From positions 496,001 to 560,000 of the forward strand of contig JAVTVJ010000118.1 in assembly GCA_034509425.1 (NCBI GenBank): a DNA stretch of 64,000 nt, given 5' to 3'. Below, piece by piece: positions 39,601 through 50,687 of the stretch; the first letter of the stretch is position 1; each line of letters begins with the position of its first letter. A program made the translations under genes and the position numbers. The notes below the pieces were generated by a model. The model ran no database searches, had not been told where the DNA came from, and saw only the letters and a list, made by a program, of their open reading frames with translations. This stretch comes from Eopsaltria australis (lineage: Eukaryota; Chordata; Aves; Passeriformes; Petroicidae).

Positions 39601-41079
39601 TGGAGAATGAGGGGGAGACAGACCTGACTTCATTTTAGGAATTCAGCATTTGGGAAACTTCCATGATCAATTGCAAAAGGAAAATTTTAAGGACCTTTTA
39701 TTCCTGGTTATGTGGGACATTCAAAAGGTGGTGCCAGCTCAATACAGCTTTTGTATAAAAGAATAGATCACTTATGATCAGTAAAAGTTCTGAAACATTC
39801 ATAAAATGTCAAATGTCACTGGGAAGCTGAGACTTCTGTTTCTCAAAGCAGGGAGGAACTGACTGTGCAGAAATATTCTCTTTCAATGGTTTCTCTAATT
39901 TAAGAGAAAACGTATTTAAGGGACAGTGTTGTAGTGTGAGGCAAGAAAATTACTCTTGGAGATAATTTATTGCTGAAGTGGAAGGTTTTTGTCAGCTCAA
40001 ACTTTTCATTGCAAGTAGTATTATGAGTCTCATTTCTATTGCACCAGACAATGCTTAGTTTTGTAAATAAAAATAAAAATGGGCCAACATCAAGAGCAGC
40101 ATCATAAATGAGGAAAATTATTTTTTGTCTTTGTAAGGACTGTGATTAATAGCTATGGATTATTAGGTCAAATATTGCCATTCTTTGTGCAGTACAAAAG
40201 AGGTGAAAGCCACTCAAGAGGGCCAAACTGTAGATGGGAGGAGAGGCCCCTGTGGTCAGTGTGTCTCTGTTGTTGGTAATACCCAACAGGTGTCTTGCCT
40301 TCACCAGGCTGTTTCCCAGTGGAGTATACTCTGACACCATGGAGCTGTGCTCCTGATGACTTTCTAACATTTTGGTACCTAACTGGGTATCCATGCTGCA
40401 CACCCACCAGCATCACATGCAAAGCAGCTCTGAGATGTGGCACAGCCGAGGGGAGGCCAAGCAGGGCTGTGTGGAAGGATATTTGCACTCTGGATGACTC
40501 CAGATTTGGGGAGCTGGAATTGGTTTCCTCACACAGGCTTTTGGTTTCTGTGTTCTCTGTTGCTCCTTCATGTGGCTGCTGCCTTCCTCCTCTGTGCTCA
40601 CTGGATCAGGATGAAACAGAATGGGATTCTGCTTTATTTCTCCTCCATCTGCCCTCCCACGCCTCCACATTAGATGTGGGACTTCCCATTAACATCACTT
40701 AATCCCATCCTGCAGTTGTTTTCAAGGCATGGAGAAAATGTGTCCCTCACTGAGATGCTGTTTTGCAGAGAAGTGGGGAGCCTTCTGTGAGACAACTACT
40801 CTTTGGAAGGTATGGCCTCATGACAGTCCTAGAAGGTTTGATTTTTCCTGCTTTAATCAGGACGTTGGCCCAGATGACCTTGGTGACTAAATCCGTCTAT
40901 GGTGTGCAATTTCATAGTGGCTATTGAGAGGGGTAAAAAAACTCACCAGAAAACAACAAGATAAAGAGATATGAAAGATAAGGACTTAGAATTTGCAGCT
41001 GTTAAATATTAGTATGATGAGGCAGGCTTACTGTTACTGTGCTTTCCTGGGGAATGAAAACACAGCACTCCTGGGTGAA

Positions 41080-41260
41080 GCCTGTGCTGGGAAGCATTCT
41101 CAGCATGTCACACAATACTCCTGAGACATCGATGATCAAGTTATTCTCATAACTTCAGCCACACAACATTGCTTAATTAAATAATGCAAGCGTACTCATG
41201 CTTTATCAGTGCACACCATTTGAGGAGCCTTATCAAAGTGGCTGGCACCTGAGGTGGGAA
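41080..41260. promoter_or_regulatory. Candidate conserved non-coding element
   Basis: Contains ACATCGATGATCAAG, a CTTAATTAAATAAT homeodomain-like cluster, GCAAGCGTAC and CACCTGAGGTG (E-box-like) within 180 bp of otherwise plain DNA. There is no coding capacity. The inference rests on motif density. Confidence 0.2.
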
Positions 41261-42707
41261 TTTTGTCAGTGTAAATTCTAAACATGGGCAGGGAAAAGGT
41301 TACATTTTTGAAACATCTGCAATCATTTGTGCACCATATAAGTTAATTGACTGTGTATGGATTTTAAACAGTTCACTCCTCTTCTGTTATGTTCTGACAG
41401 TGTATGCTTTGCATTCTTGAAACCTTTATAATTTTCCTAGAGTTTCTAGAAACAAAACCTGAAATCCAACAAAATTATGTTCAAATTCAATCATGTAGCT
41501 ATTATCTGCCTGCTTCTTATTATTTTTTACTACATCTCTGGTGAAAAGAGAAAAAATGTATCAATAGGGGTTAAGACCTGACTGTGTGACTTCTAGGCAA
41601 TGCTGTAAAAATACAGCAGGAAATTAGTGAAAAAGCATCTTCTATTTCCCTGTATGAGAAACAAAACTGTGGATAGAAGTATGGAGTCCAGTCAGAGAAG
41701 CAGAGCATCTATTCTTACTAAAAAATAGAGATTGGCTGCAGGGCTTGAGGTCAAAAAAAGCAAAAATAAAGACCTCGCGTTACTAAATCAATAGTGTGCA
41801 CAAGAGAGGCTTTCCATGCAATTATTTTCCAAATAATTTGCATCAAAATTCTAGATTTTGGTAAATAAGAACAGTATCTGTACAAACAAACACTGACTTT
41901 TTAATTATTATTATTATTTTTTCTTTCTGTTGATTTATAGTCACTAGTAATAAATAGTTAATTTTTTTGCTTCCAGGCAGTAAAATACTTTCTTATTCCT
42001 TACTCCTGTCCCTTTCTCCTGCCGGTTTTTTTTTGCTCTGCCTTTAATCTGATGCTGGCTGTGGTGAAAGATGATGTCTTTAGCTGTGCCACTTGAGTTC
42101 TTTTAAATTCTTCTTTTCCTTGAGCAGCAAGATGATTGATTCCTTCTCCCAAAATGTAAACCTCACAGCTTTCCTTGTCTCAAGTATATCTACAGTAATT
42201 TTAAATAGAATAATATGTGTCCTACCTTGGTGCAGTGTGCTCTCCTTCCTGGACCTTTTCTCCTTGTGTTTTAATTGGCAGTAATCTGAAGCTGAACAGT
42301 CACTTAGGCATAGTGGGAGTATGGGATTGTATGCACATGGGCTTAGATGGAGTCTGGAACTTGATTGTATTCAACATCAAACTGTAAGATACTGAGAGTA
42401 AAAATAATCCTGACAATTAGGTGCCTCATGAAAAGTCAGGAAACAAAGCCTTTCATTGTAGACTTCCCAGTTCCTACCAAAGTAGATTGACAACACTAAT
42501 AAACTGATTCCTGTTTGGTGTCTCACATGCAACATGTAGTTATGAACATTTTGCAGCATTGTTCTTGCCTCTCAAGCTCCTGAGAAGGCTGAGGGTGCTG
42601 TGGAAATGACAAGGCAAAGAGCAGAGGTGCTTGCTGATCCTCAGCAGGAGCTCAGGCATGGAGACTGCAAGGGCCTGCAGGGCCTGTGCTGGTGCTCATA
42701 AGACTAT

Positions 42708-42853
42708 TTGTTTTTTTTGTTGAAGTTTTTTTTTTGTTTGGTTGGTTTGGGATTTTTTTTTGTTTGGTTGGCTTGTTTTGCCTTTTTTGTTCATTCAGTT
42801 TTTGGGGCTTTTTGTTTGTTGGTATGTTTTGGTTTTGTTTTGTTGTTTTTTTG
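42708..42853. repeat. T-rich/GTTTT low-complexity tract
   Basis: About 145 bp made almost only of T and G, with recurring TTTGTTTGGTTGG and TTTTGTTTT units. On the minus strand it reads as an A-rich (CAAAA)-type tract, the kind of tail left by retroposition. It lies 35 bp from the inverted-repeat foldback at 42889. The frame at 42686-42880, rich in F, G, L and W, is a by-product of base composition. Confidence 0.85.
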
Positions 42854-42888
42854 AGTGGTGAATGTCAGTTAATTAGTTAATTTCACAG

Positions 42889-43052
42889 GTGTCTAAAGGA
42901 ATGACAAACTGATTCAATAGCTACTCACTGCAAGAATCTGATTTCATAGAGAACAGAAATTGATTGAGAGACCAAACATGGGCCATAACAAAAGTCAGCT
43001 CAAAGTCATGCAGTGAAGAGCTATTGAATCAATTTGTCATTCCCTTATACAC
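42889..43052. repeat. Long inverted repeat (foldback), 44-bp arms
   Basis: The left arm (42889-42932, GTGTCTAAAGGAATG... to ACTGCA) and the right arm (43009-43052) are reverse complements at 39 of 44 positions, without gaps, around a 76-base spacer (42933-43008). The longest uninterrupted match is 13 bases and covers TGATTCAATAGCT. Transcribed on either strand it would form a long stem. Possible origins are a miniature inverted-repeat transposon with terminal repeats, a hairpin RNA gene, or a local inverted duplication. No transposase frame is present and no clear target duplication was found. The spacer shows weak further pairing next to the arms. Confidence 0.85.
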
Positions 43053-43693
43053 TCAGACCTGACACTCAGAATCAGAACGGATTTGTAAAAAAAAATTTAT
43101 GAGCTTTCTTGAATGTTTTTAGTTATTTTATAGGGTTTTTCTAATGAAGTGCATAAAGATGATGACTAACTGAAATAGTAATATGCTCTAAGTCCCATCT
43201 GCTGGTGAATAACTGAAATGAGGAGCAGCTGAGCCTGGTCCTTGTGCTGCCTGGTAATTGATCAGGAATATTGTATCTGCCACAAAGTGTTTGTTTTCTC
43301 TCTAGTGTCTGATGGCTTCTGTCTGGTAAAAGGACAAAATCAACCACCCAAAACATTTCAAACTATCAGTGAGAATCAGTGATTAGCCTCTACATGAGCC
43401 TTGCAATAAACCTGCTCTATTCCTCTTTGGTCTTTGTGACAGCTAGAGACAGAGAGACTCTCAATGTAATTGTTATGAGTAGTGCATGCCCCTGCCTTTT
43501 CTTCCTGTTATTTGTTCATTAAAGATAAGTGTTTTCTCTCTGAGATTCGTTAAATGCTGCTGCTTTCAGTATCTTACTGTTTGTCTTTCTCCTCTTAGCA
43601 CTTAAAACTTTCGCACTCTGTATTAGCTTTGCTCAGAGTATATTCTCAGGTAATCCTTGGAATGCCTCCCTGAAACAGTATTATTTTCAGATT

Positions 43694-43714
43694 TAATATT
43701 GAAATTCAATATTA
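43694..43714. repeat. Perfect 10-bp palindrome with 1-base centre
   Basis: TAATATTGAA (43694-43703) and TTCAATATTA (43705-43714) are exact reverse complements around one A. The AT-rich palindrome could extrude as a cruciform, with no known role. Confidence 0.9.
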
Positions 43715-43850
43715 GGAAACCAAAATGCAAGAGCAAGCAGCATCTGAGCTTGTTCTGGACTCTGGGATAAATGGGCATCAGCAAGAGAAGGAAATAATTT
43801 CTCCATTCTCTGTCCTGTCTGCTACTTACTCTCAGATACTGAAGCTTTTA

Positions 43851-43874
43851 GAACCCTGTGAAAACACAGGGTTC
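43851..43874. repeat. Perfect 10-bp stem, 4-base loop hairpin
   Basis: GAACCCTGTG (43851-43860) and CACAGGGTTC (43865-43874) pair exactly around AAAA. The stem is GC-containing and would be stable in RNA. No run of T follows it, so nothing suggests a terminator. Confidence 0.9.
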
Positions 43875-44883
43875 AAAGCATCAACATTTTCTTGCTACCT
43901 TTTCAGTCATGGTCATATTTCTTAACTTTATTTCACCTGAATGAGGAGTCACAAGTAGAACTATGGCCTGCACCTCCCTCTGCCCTGTGCTGTGAGCTGC
44001 TGCCCACGTGCTGCTCCTTAGTCTTGTTCGTCACTGAGGATCATCACTGCTGGACCTTTGTTTGAACCTCTTGTGCTCCCTGCAGAATCTGCCTGCCCTG
44101 GCCAGGAGGGCTCTGTTCTCTCTGTCTCTGTGTCCACAGCTGTAAGTTGTGAAGCTCAAAGGGAATTCCCCCCTTTGGAAGCACCCCAAGAGCTGGGGAG
44201 GAAACGCATGGTGGGGCTTTCACAGGTCTGGCTGAGCATTACTTCAGGGCCTCCCAGGGTTTTTCTTTCTGCCACTGGGATTTACTGGGGTTTAATGTCC
44301 TCTTTCCTTGGGAGCCAGGGGCAAGGAAGATGCTTGTACTTGAAACGATGTAGTTGCTATTCTTAACTCAGGTAGCATGGCCAGAACACATACATTGCTG
44401 GCATTTTCCTAAAGTATGAACCCCCACCAAACATATAACTCTATGGACAATTCTGCTGAAAACAACAATTTTTGAAAACAAAAAGAAACTACTTATTAAG
44501 TACTTTCTAAATTGTAAATGAAATTAATTAATTGCCTATTTTTATAATTAGTCTTTCAAAAATTACATGACACTGAGGTAAGTGAGAGAAAATTTTTTAG
44601 ATTAAACTGGTTACAGAGATTAGATACATTGGTAGGAAACAACTCTTGCTTTCAGGGGTCAGATGTAATCACATATGGTGTTTTGTACTATATATTCTAG
44701 GCAAAAGGAAGGGGTAAATGATAACAGATTGAAAAGAAATTTTATTTGTTTTTGTTTTCAAGCTGTTTAGCAACTGCCGTAAGAATTCCAGGACATGAAA
44801 TTCTACTAGTGATACAGTGTAAATAACTCTTTTTCATCTGTTACAAAGAGATACATAAATCAATGGAAAGTCAGAAATATGCA

Positions 44884-44906
44884 TTCATTCTATGACATAG
44901 AATGAA
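44884..44906. repeat. Perfect 11-bp palindrome with 1-base centre
   Basis: TTCATTCTATG and CATAGAATGAA are exact reverse complements around a single A. It is a short near-perfect palindrome of unknown meaning. Confidence 0.9.
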
Positions 44907-47104
44907 AATATGTTTCTAGTCTTTTATTAGGAAGCCTCTAGCTCAATAGCATTTTGTGCAGATTCTAGTAGGGTTTTTCAGATGTCTGGATTTTTGTGCT
45001 AGAAGTATTTGTTAGTGTCAAATTGTGGAAACCTACAATTCAAGACCAAAAACCAAAGACCCTCTTGAATGAAATTGAATTTCCAGAGCCAGAAACTGTG
45101 AGGCACTTTTTTCATTGGAACAGGTGCTGGCACTCAGATTCCTTAGAAAACCTTCCACGTGCAATCCATCACAGAGAGGTCAAAGTGGCTTCAGTTTGTG
45201 TAACTCTTAGAGGGATTTGCAACCTGCTCAGGAAAGGTTTTAACTGCTTCTTTGAAATATAGATCTTTATTACAAAGAATGCATGTTATGTGTGTAATGT
45301 GGCTCTGTGCAACAGGCTCAATTCTCAAAGGTGTGTTTTTCTTGGTCTATACTATCCAAGCACACCTTTTCCCTTATAGTCTCAATCTCTACAGTAAGAT
45401 TAAGAAAATCATAGTACTCTCCTTAACTCAAAAACCCCAAATGAATCCCAAGCCTTATGTCAGGCTTTTACTTCTGCTGGAACAAACATGTCGTTTTCTC
45501 AATTTAAATGATTACTGAAATGCAAAATAACAGATGCTTTCTATAGCATATCTCTTTAGCACTATGAAAAACATTACCAGAAGACAGATAACAAGGGGAT
45601 AGTTCCTCACAATAGTGTAATATAATTTATAGAATTTATTTGATGCATGCAATGACCTGCCCTTTTCAGAAGTGGTGACTGTTTGGAGACAGAAATGGAA
45701 ACTCAGGTCATTGGGGCTTACTTCAGTGCCTGTACTTACACTGTTCTTATATTTATCTAAGAATACTTAGTTCCAAATATATTTATGTTTAGTACCCTTA
45801 TAAGAGAGATGAGCCTTTTAAAAGCAAATGAAGTTTTTGGAATGGCTACAGTGGAGTCAGAACTATGATTTTTGCTCTTGCAAAGATAGCTGTTGGAAGA
45901 CTGTAATTCATAATGAATTTATTCACAGATAAAAACTGTTCTGTTTAAAATGCACAAGCACATACATACGTGTGTGTGCTGATTTTGTTGATTACATATA
46001 AGTATTTGTAAGTTTAATGTGGAAGTCCTTTTGACTTATTAAATCAAAGATTTTATGGATATAAGGCAGATGAGGATTTTTAGCTGCATCTTATAATCAT
46101 AATGCATTTTAATATTCTGATTGAATATTCTTGAAAATGAAATGCATGGTTCGTTGCCTTTTCATTAGGAGTTTGGTGTTTGAGTGGGGAAGGTTTCTGC
46201 CTTTCTGCACCTTTTTCTATCTCGATTGTGGACGTTGATCCAAATTATAGGCATAGGTTTTATAGGGTTATTTGTTTCCAGAAGATCTAGTTAACATTTT
46301 TGAGTGAACAAAAAAGATACTAAAATTGAACAGGTTGAAAATTCTGCCTCCTCTATTTTGAATATTTGAAGGAAACAGCAATTAAATTGATGCCTTCAGG
46401 ATTCATGGGGAGGGAAATAACCTCATCCAATTTGGGTGAATGCACAGAATTTTTCTTTAGTTCACATTTATAACTCCCATTTCTTTTATCAGTAATTAAA
46501 CACACGCATTAAGGGAAGAATGTCACAATGTTTTGTTTCTTTGGGAATTTTGGCATGAGAATAGAGTGCACATTCATGCAAGCTGAATCTGTTACTGACC
46601 ACAATAGCTGCAAAGGAACAATTACACTTTATTAGTTCAATAATTTTGCTAAGAAGCAAATATTGAATGTAGCTCTGTGGATGAATAACATACAACAGAT
46701 TCACAGCTTCAGGGGAGCATCAGTATTGCCATTCCAGGAACAAGAACTTCACTGTCTTTTGGATGCTCTCTTCTGGAAAAGACCACTGGCATGGGGTAGA
46801 GCAGTGCTGGGAAATGGCTCTGCACAGGCTTTGTGCAAGAAATCTTAAAGCTGCCTTTTTAGTGTGATGTTGTAAGGGAAAACAGTGGGAACAGACTGGT
46901 TTAGTTTTTATTCTGTAACCATGCTACCTGTTTCTGCTAGAGTTAAGTTGCATACATTTCATAAATAAATGTGAGTAACAGGGTATACATCTGTGTCTGG
47001 ATCTTGGTAACCCCGTGTGTTACCTTATCCACTGTCAGATTTGCTAGAATAAAGGGTAAATGTTTAAACTAACATCTAGTAGATATAAGGAAAATGATTT
47101 TTAC

Positions 47105-47277
47105 AATGAGGATGGTACCGGTGGAACAGGTTTCCCAGAGAGGTGGTAGATGCCTCATGCCTGGAAACATTCAAGGTCAGGCTGGATGGGGCTCTGGGCA
47201 ACCTGATGTAGGTGAAGATGTCTCTGTTCACTGCCAGAGCCCAGACTACATGGCCCAAACTTTTCTATGATTATGAC
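47105..47277 (+). mobile_element. CR1 LINE 3'-end fragment
   Basis: Reads as the 3' part of an avian CR1 element: a GGAACAGGTTTCCCAGAGAGG phrase (shared consensus GGAACAGGTTGCCCAGAGAGG), TGGAAACATTCAAGGTCAGG, CTGGATGGGGCTCTGGGCAA, and an end with CCCAAACTTTTCTATGATTA. This is the usual order for the 3' untranslated end, in plus orientation. Only about 170 bp remain, so it is a typical 5'-truncated, dead insertion. Divergence from the phrase I recall suggests moderate age. Confidence 0.92.
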
Positions 47278-47825
47278 AATACATGTGGAATTAATTTTCT
47301 TTAATTGCAGGCATGTACAAATATAGTGGTTGGTTTCAGCTAGTCCTGCACTGGCCTTTTATAGCCAGAGGATAGAGACAAATTTCTGAAAGGATGCTGA
47401 ATCTAGTTTCAGGCATAGTGGTTGAGTAGGAATGACTTAGCTGAGGACGGCTGGGTTTGCTCACAGCTCCTCAACTGCCTAATCTTCTCCATGTCCAGAG
47501 AGATTAAAATTTTTAAGAGTAAGAATAAAAAAGTGAGAAAAGAGAGAGAAGGAATGCTTTGCTTAAGGAAAAAACATATCCAAAACTTTTTAGAACAAAG
47601 GAGCTGCAGGAGCAGCACCATCCATCGTCCACGTAATATTCCTGAGATACCTGGAGCATTTTAGTGAAACTTTTACATTCACTAAACAGTATAAATATGG
47701 AAAATAAATTTCTAAATGGAAATTATTTTTTTTTACACTTCATGGGTTTTGTAATCTGAACCTGGTAAATGTTGAAATAGTTTGACTTTTTCAGGCTTCC
47801 AGCATTGTGTTGCCTTGTTTTTCAG

Positions 47826-47891
47826 GGTGAAGCCCAAAGCTGGCTCATTCTGGAAAGGACTCTGTCAGTTAAAAGCTTGATGCAGAAAAGG
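47826..47891 (+). CDS. Candidate 66-base exon, phase 0
   Basis: A pyrimidine-rich acceptor (GCCTTGTTTTTCAG, ending 47825) is followed by 66 bases open in phase 0. They read GEAQSWLILERTLS... and end ...MQKR before GTGGTA at 47892-47897. The peptide has a believable mix of residues and could form an amphipathic helix. Both ends are phase 0, so it would fit after the upstream candidate exons. The donor is weak (AGG followed by GTGGTA), the frame simply continues open to 47999, and I do not recognise the peptide. Confidence 0.15.
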
Positions 47892-48239
47892 GTGGTATTC
47901 TATCATCTGAACATTACATACAACCATTTTAGTTCTGGAATGATGAGGCTGGTACAGACTCCTTTCTTCTCTATGCTTCAGTGTTGTGGAAATTTATAGT
48001 GCTGATTATAAAATACAGATTAATATCAACAAATTAGTAACAGAGATGTGAATTATGTAATCTAACTCATCATTTAGTAACTTAAAAGCACATGAAGAAA
48101 TATTGATAAATTCAAGGAGGTTTAGTCCTCACAACTTTTAGGGGGGGAATTTATTTTGCTTGGATTTGTTTTTGGATTTGGTTTTTAGGCATTTGTATGC
48201 TTCAGCTTACAATGAGGGGCCTCCTCCACTATTATTATG

Positions 48240-48500
48240 GTGTTTTAGCCTCAGTGAATGACAGGCGTTATTGGTACATAGAGATACATTACACATTCTC
48301 TCACTGCAGAGCTTTCATTGCATGCCATTAGATAACAGCATGTGCTCCGAAGCTGCCGTCTCTTAGCAACTAACTCTGTCTCTTTCTTTTGAATTCTCCT
48401 TTTGTGACCCAGAGTCAGGTCTTTAGACATAAACCTCAGCCTGCGTTTCTATTTCCAAGACAGTGAATACCGGAATGTTTTGACGTGCTTATGTAAAATC
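48240..48500. promoter_or_regulatory. Candidate conserved non-coding element
   Basis: This block keeps about seven CpGs (AGGCGTTATT, CTCCGAAGC, TGCCGTCTC, CTGCGTTTC, TACCGGAAT, TGACGTGC, GTGCGAGA) in a CpG-depleted region. It also carries TGACAGGCG (MEIS/TGIF-like), CCATTAGATAA and TTAGCAAC (half X-box-like) motifs. No open frame explains it. It resembles a deeply conserved enhancer or an untranslated exon. Confidence 0.3.
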
Positions 48501-50092
48501 CAGAAAGTGCGAGAATATGTCTTTCCAAATCTATTGCAAGTATTGAAAATGGAGATAAATTTGTATTTAATAATTTAATAATAAATATTTTATTAAAATT
48601 CTGCTAGTTTATGGTACTGTAGGTAGTGATATGCCAGTATATTTTAATATTAAATGTTATTTTGAGAAACAGAATTAAAATCTGCAGATTTGGCATTATT
48701 ACATTTATGTAAAAAATGTGTACCCTTTTCACTGATGTAGATATTAAAGTATGTACTTTGGGGAATGGCGGCTTATTGGTTTGGGGATTTTTGCTGTTAT
48801 ATGTCTGTATTTGAAACAAGGATGGACAAAGAAGAGCATTCCTTCTAGGCAGGAGATTAGGGGCTATGCTTTCAAAACAGAGGTTTACATTCAGATCTTT
48901 GTGTGTATGCTCCCAAAGCTCCCATTTAATGGGGTGTTTTTGGAGATGGTGCTTGCCTTTAAGTGGAAACGTGTACTGGAAAATGCTTTATTTCCTAAAG
49001 AAAACCCTGGGTTTAAGAATTATTTTATTAACCTAAATCTTCTATTCATTCAATTAAGGAATGTCAGAGTTACTTTGGTGAGGTGGTGAATTCCTCTAAT
49101 GAATAATGGTCCTCCTAAACCCCAGATATATTTTTATGCCTAGACAGGTCTGTGGTGGGGAAATATGATTATAACAGAGTATGTCAAAATGCACTGAAGA
49201 GATTTTTCATAATAAGCACTTTTTTGTTTTTTAATTTTTTTTAAAATCAAGGCATGTATAATGTTTAGAAATCTTTCTGAAGTGACAATTCTGGTCAATT
49301 CTTCTATGTTAAGCTGATTAACTGTTTCTGACCTTTCAAAGTATGTCATACATAATCCTAGAAGACCACCAGAGTTGAAACTATTCTGTTAGTTTTGACA
49401 TTCCCATCAGGCTTTCTGTCTGTTCCACAAGCAATCCTAATTCACTTGTTTTTAGTTAATTTGACAGGTCATTGTTAACATCATTACTAATAGCAAACTG
49501 CTACAAGTTACACGTGTTTTGACAAGAGAAGTCTTCAAGACATGGTGATACCCCTTAATTAGAAGAGAAGGAAAATGTTCATTTCTTTTCCCTCAGAGCT
49601 GGATATTATCTTATTTTTTGGGGACTAGAAGAGAGAAAGAGGACGTTTACTTCAGGAAAAAAATTATATATTTCTGTCTGAAACCAAGTGAGAAACAATC
49701 ATGACAGTCTAGTGCACATCACCGTATTTGGAAAATTTCTCTTTCTGGTAGCTATTTGTCAAGTAGATGTTGAGTGAAGTATCACTTCTCTATGTAGAGC
49801 TGCTGCTAGTTTATCTAGCTTCTTTTGATCAACGTTTGTTTTTCTTGTGTTTAACCAATTTTATCACTGAATGTGAAATAAGAGCTAGTCTGCTGAGCTC
49901 TTTCCCTTTCTCAGAGGTACAAAATCAAGAAGATCTAGATCCTTAGCCAGTGAATGCAATATAACCCAAATGTGAGCCTTCTAGGAGAGGGATTCAAAGA
50001 CCATTCCGGAAAAGTCTGTTAGGTGATGCATGGTTTCAGGAGTCATCTGAGTAAATAAGTGTTTTGTTGCTGAGAGAGACTTAAATTCATAA

Positions 50093-50097
50093 ACAGT
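50093..50097. repeat. Target-site duplication, left copy (ACAGT)
   Basis: ACAGT directly precedes the LTR start TGTGCTGG and is repeated exactly after the LTR end at 50683-50687. Confidence 0.85.
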
Positions 50098-50682
50098 TGT
50101 GCTGGAGTAGAGTTAACATTTTCACAATGGCTGGTATGGGGCTTGTTTTGCATTTATGTTGTACACAGGACTGATGATATAGAAATATTTTAGTTATTGC
50201 AGAGCAGGGCTTACACAGAGCCGAGGCCTTTTCTGCCTTTCCTACTGCCATGCCGGTGAGGAAGCTGGGAGTGCAAGGGAGATTGGGAAGAGACACAGCG
50301 GGGACAGGTGACGCCAACTGACCAAAGGGATATTCCAGACCATGTGACATCATGCTCAGGATATAAAGTGAGGGGAAGAAAGAGGAAGGGGGGGGACATT
50401 TTGAGTAATGGAGTTTGTCTTCCCAAGTCACTGTTATACGCGGTAGGGCCCTGCTGTCCTGGAGATGGCTGAACACCTGCCTGTCCATGGGAAGCACTGA
50501 ATTAATTCCTTGTTTTTCTTTGCTTGTGTGTGTGGTTTTAGCTTTCCTTATTGAGCTGTCTTGATCTCAACCCATGAGTTTTCTATCGTTTACCCTTCCA
50601 GTTCTCTCCCTGATCCTGCTGGTGAGGAAGTGAGTGAGCAGTTGCCTGGAGCTTGGCTGCTGGCTGGGGCTAAACCATGACA
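50098..50682 (+). mobile_element. Complete ERVL-type solo LTR with 5-bp target duplication
   Basis: A 585-bp element beginning TGTGCTGGAG and ending AAACCATGACA, with canonical TG...CA termini and ACAGT duplicated on both sides. Internal phrases match, from memory, an LTR family common in birds: CCAACTGACCAAAGGGATAT near 50315, CATGTGACATCATGCTCAGG (50341-50360), GTCTTCCCAAGTCACTG near 50418, GAGATGGCTGAACACCTGCC near 50461. A TATA box (ATATAAAG, 50361-50368) follows the CATGCTCAGG phrase. The expected polyadenylation motif before the stretch ending in ATCTCAACCCATGAG is altered (CTTATTGAGCTG). There is no internal retroviral sequence, so the provirus has been lost by recombination between its LTRs. 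The 136-codon minus-strand frame inside is antisense noise. Confidence 0.92.
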
Positions 50683-50687
50683 ACAGT
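50683..50687. repeat. Target-site duplication, right copy (ACAGT)
   Basis: Exact repeat of 50093-50097, immediately after the terminal CA of the LTR. A 5-bp duplication fits an ERVL-type integration. Confidence 0.85.

Larger units (their letters stand above)
32756..42700. other. Intron-like stretch with simple repeats, no supported gene
   Basis: AT-rich sequence without a recognisable gene. It includes a very AT-rich block (33120-34215) that reads like UTR or conserved AT-rich DNA, a pyrimidine tract (34140-34210), a C-rich tract (34988-35030), a short direct duplication (38730-38761) and two CpG-retaining stretches (39300-39600, 41080-41260). Frames near 40146-40702 overlap on both strands in a slightly GC-rich patch and have no recognisable product. 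Confidence 0.4.
43053..47104. other. Intron-like stretch with small palindromes
   Basis: There is no supported gene. Two short perfect inverted repeats occur within 180 bp (43694-43714 and 43851-43874), and another at 44884-44906. A slightly GC-rich patch at 44040-44340 holds a 102-codon frame with no recognisable character. The 46130-46260 stretch retains CpGs. Confidence 0.4.
47278..50092. other. Intron-like stretch with a candidate exon and a CpG-retaining block
   Basis: There is no firm gene. The segment holds the exon-like piece at 47826-47891 and the CpG-retaining block at 48240-48500. An AT-rich patch (48545-48600) is built of TAATAAAT-type words. The 112-codon frame at 48751-49089 has no recognisable domain. 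Confidence 0.4.

Noticed and set aside
42686..42880. 64-codon frame rich in F, G, L and W that looks like a membrane peptide
   Set aside because: It is a translation of the T/G-rich tract, so its hydrophobicity is a base-composition artefact.
44552..44577. 26-base segment between TAATTAG and GTAAGT
   Set aside because: The donor is good, but the acceptor lacks a real pyrimidine tract and the length breaks the phase of the other candidates.
50087..50497. 136-codon minus-strand frame
   Set aside because: It is antisense to the solo LTR and not a gene.
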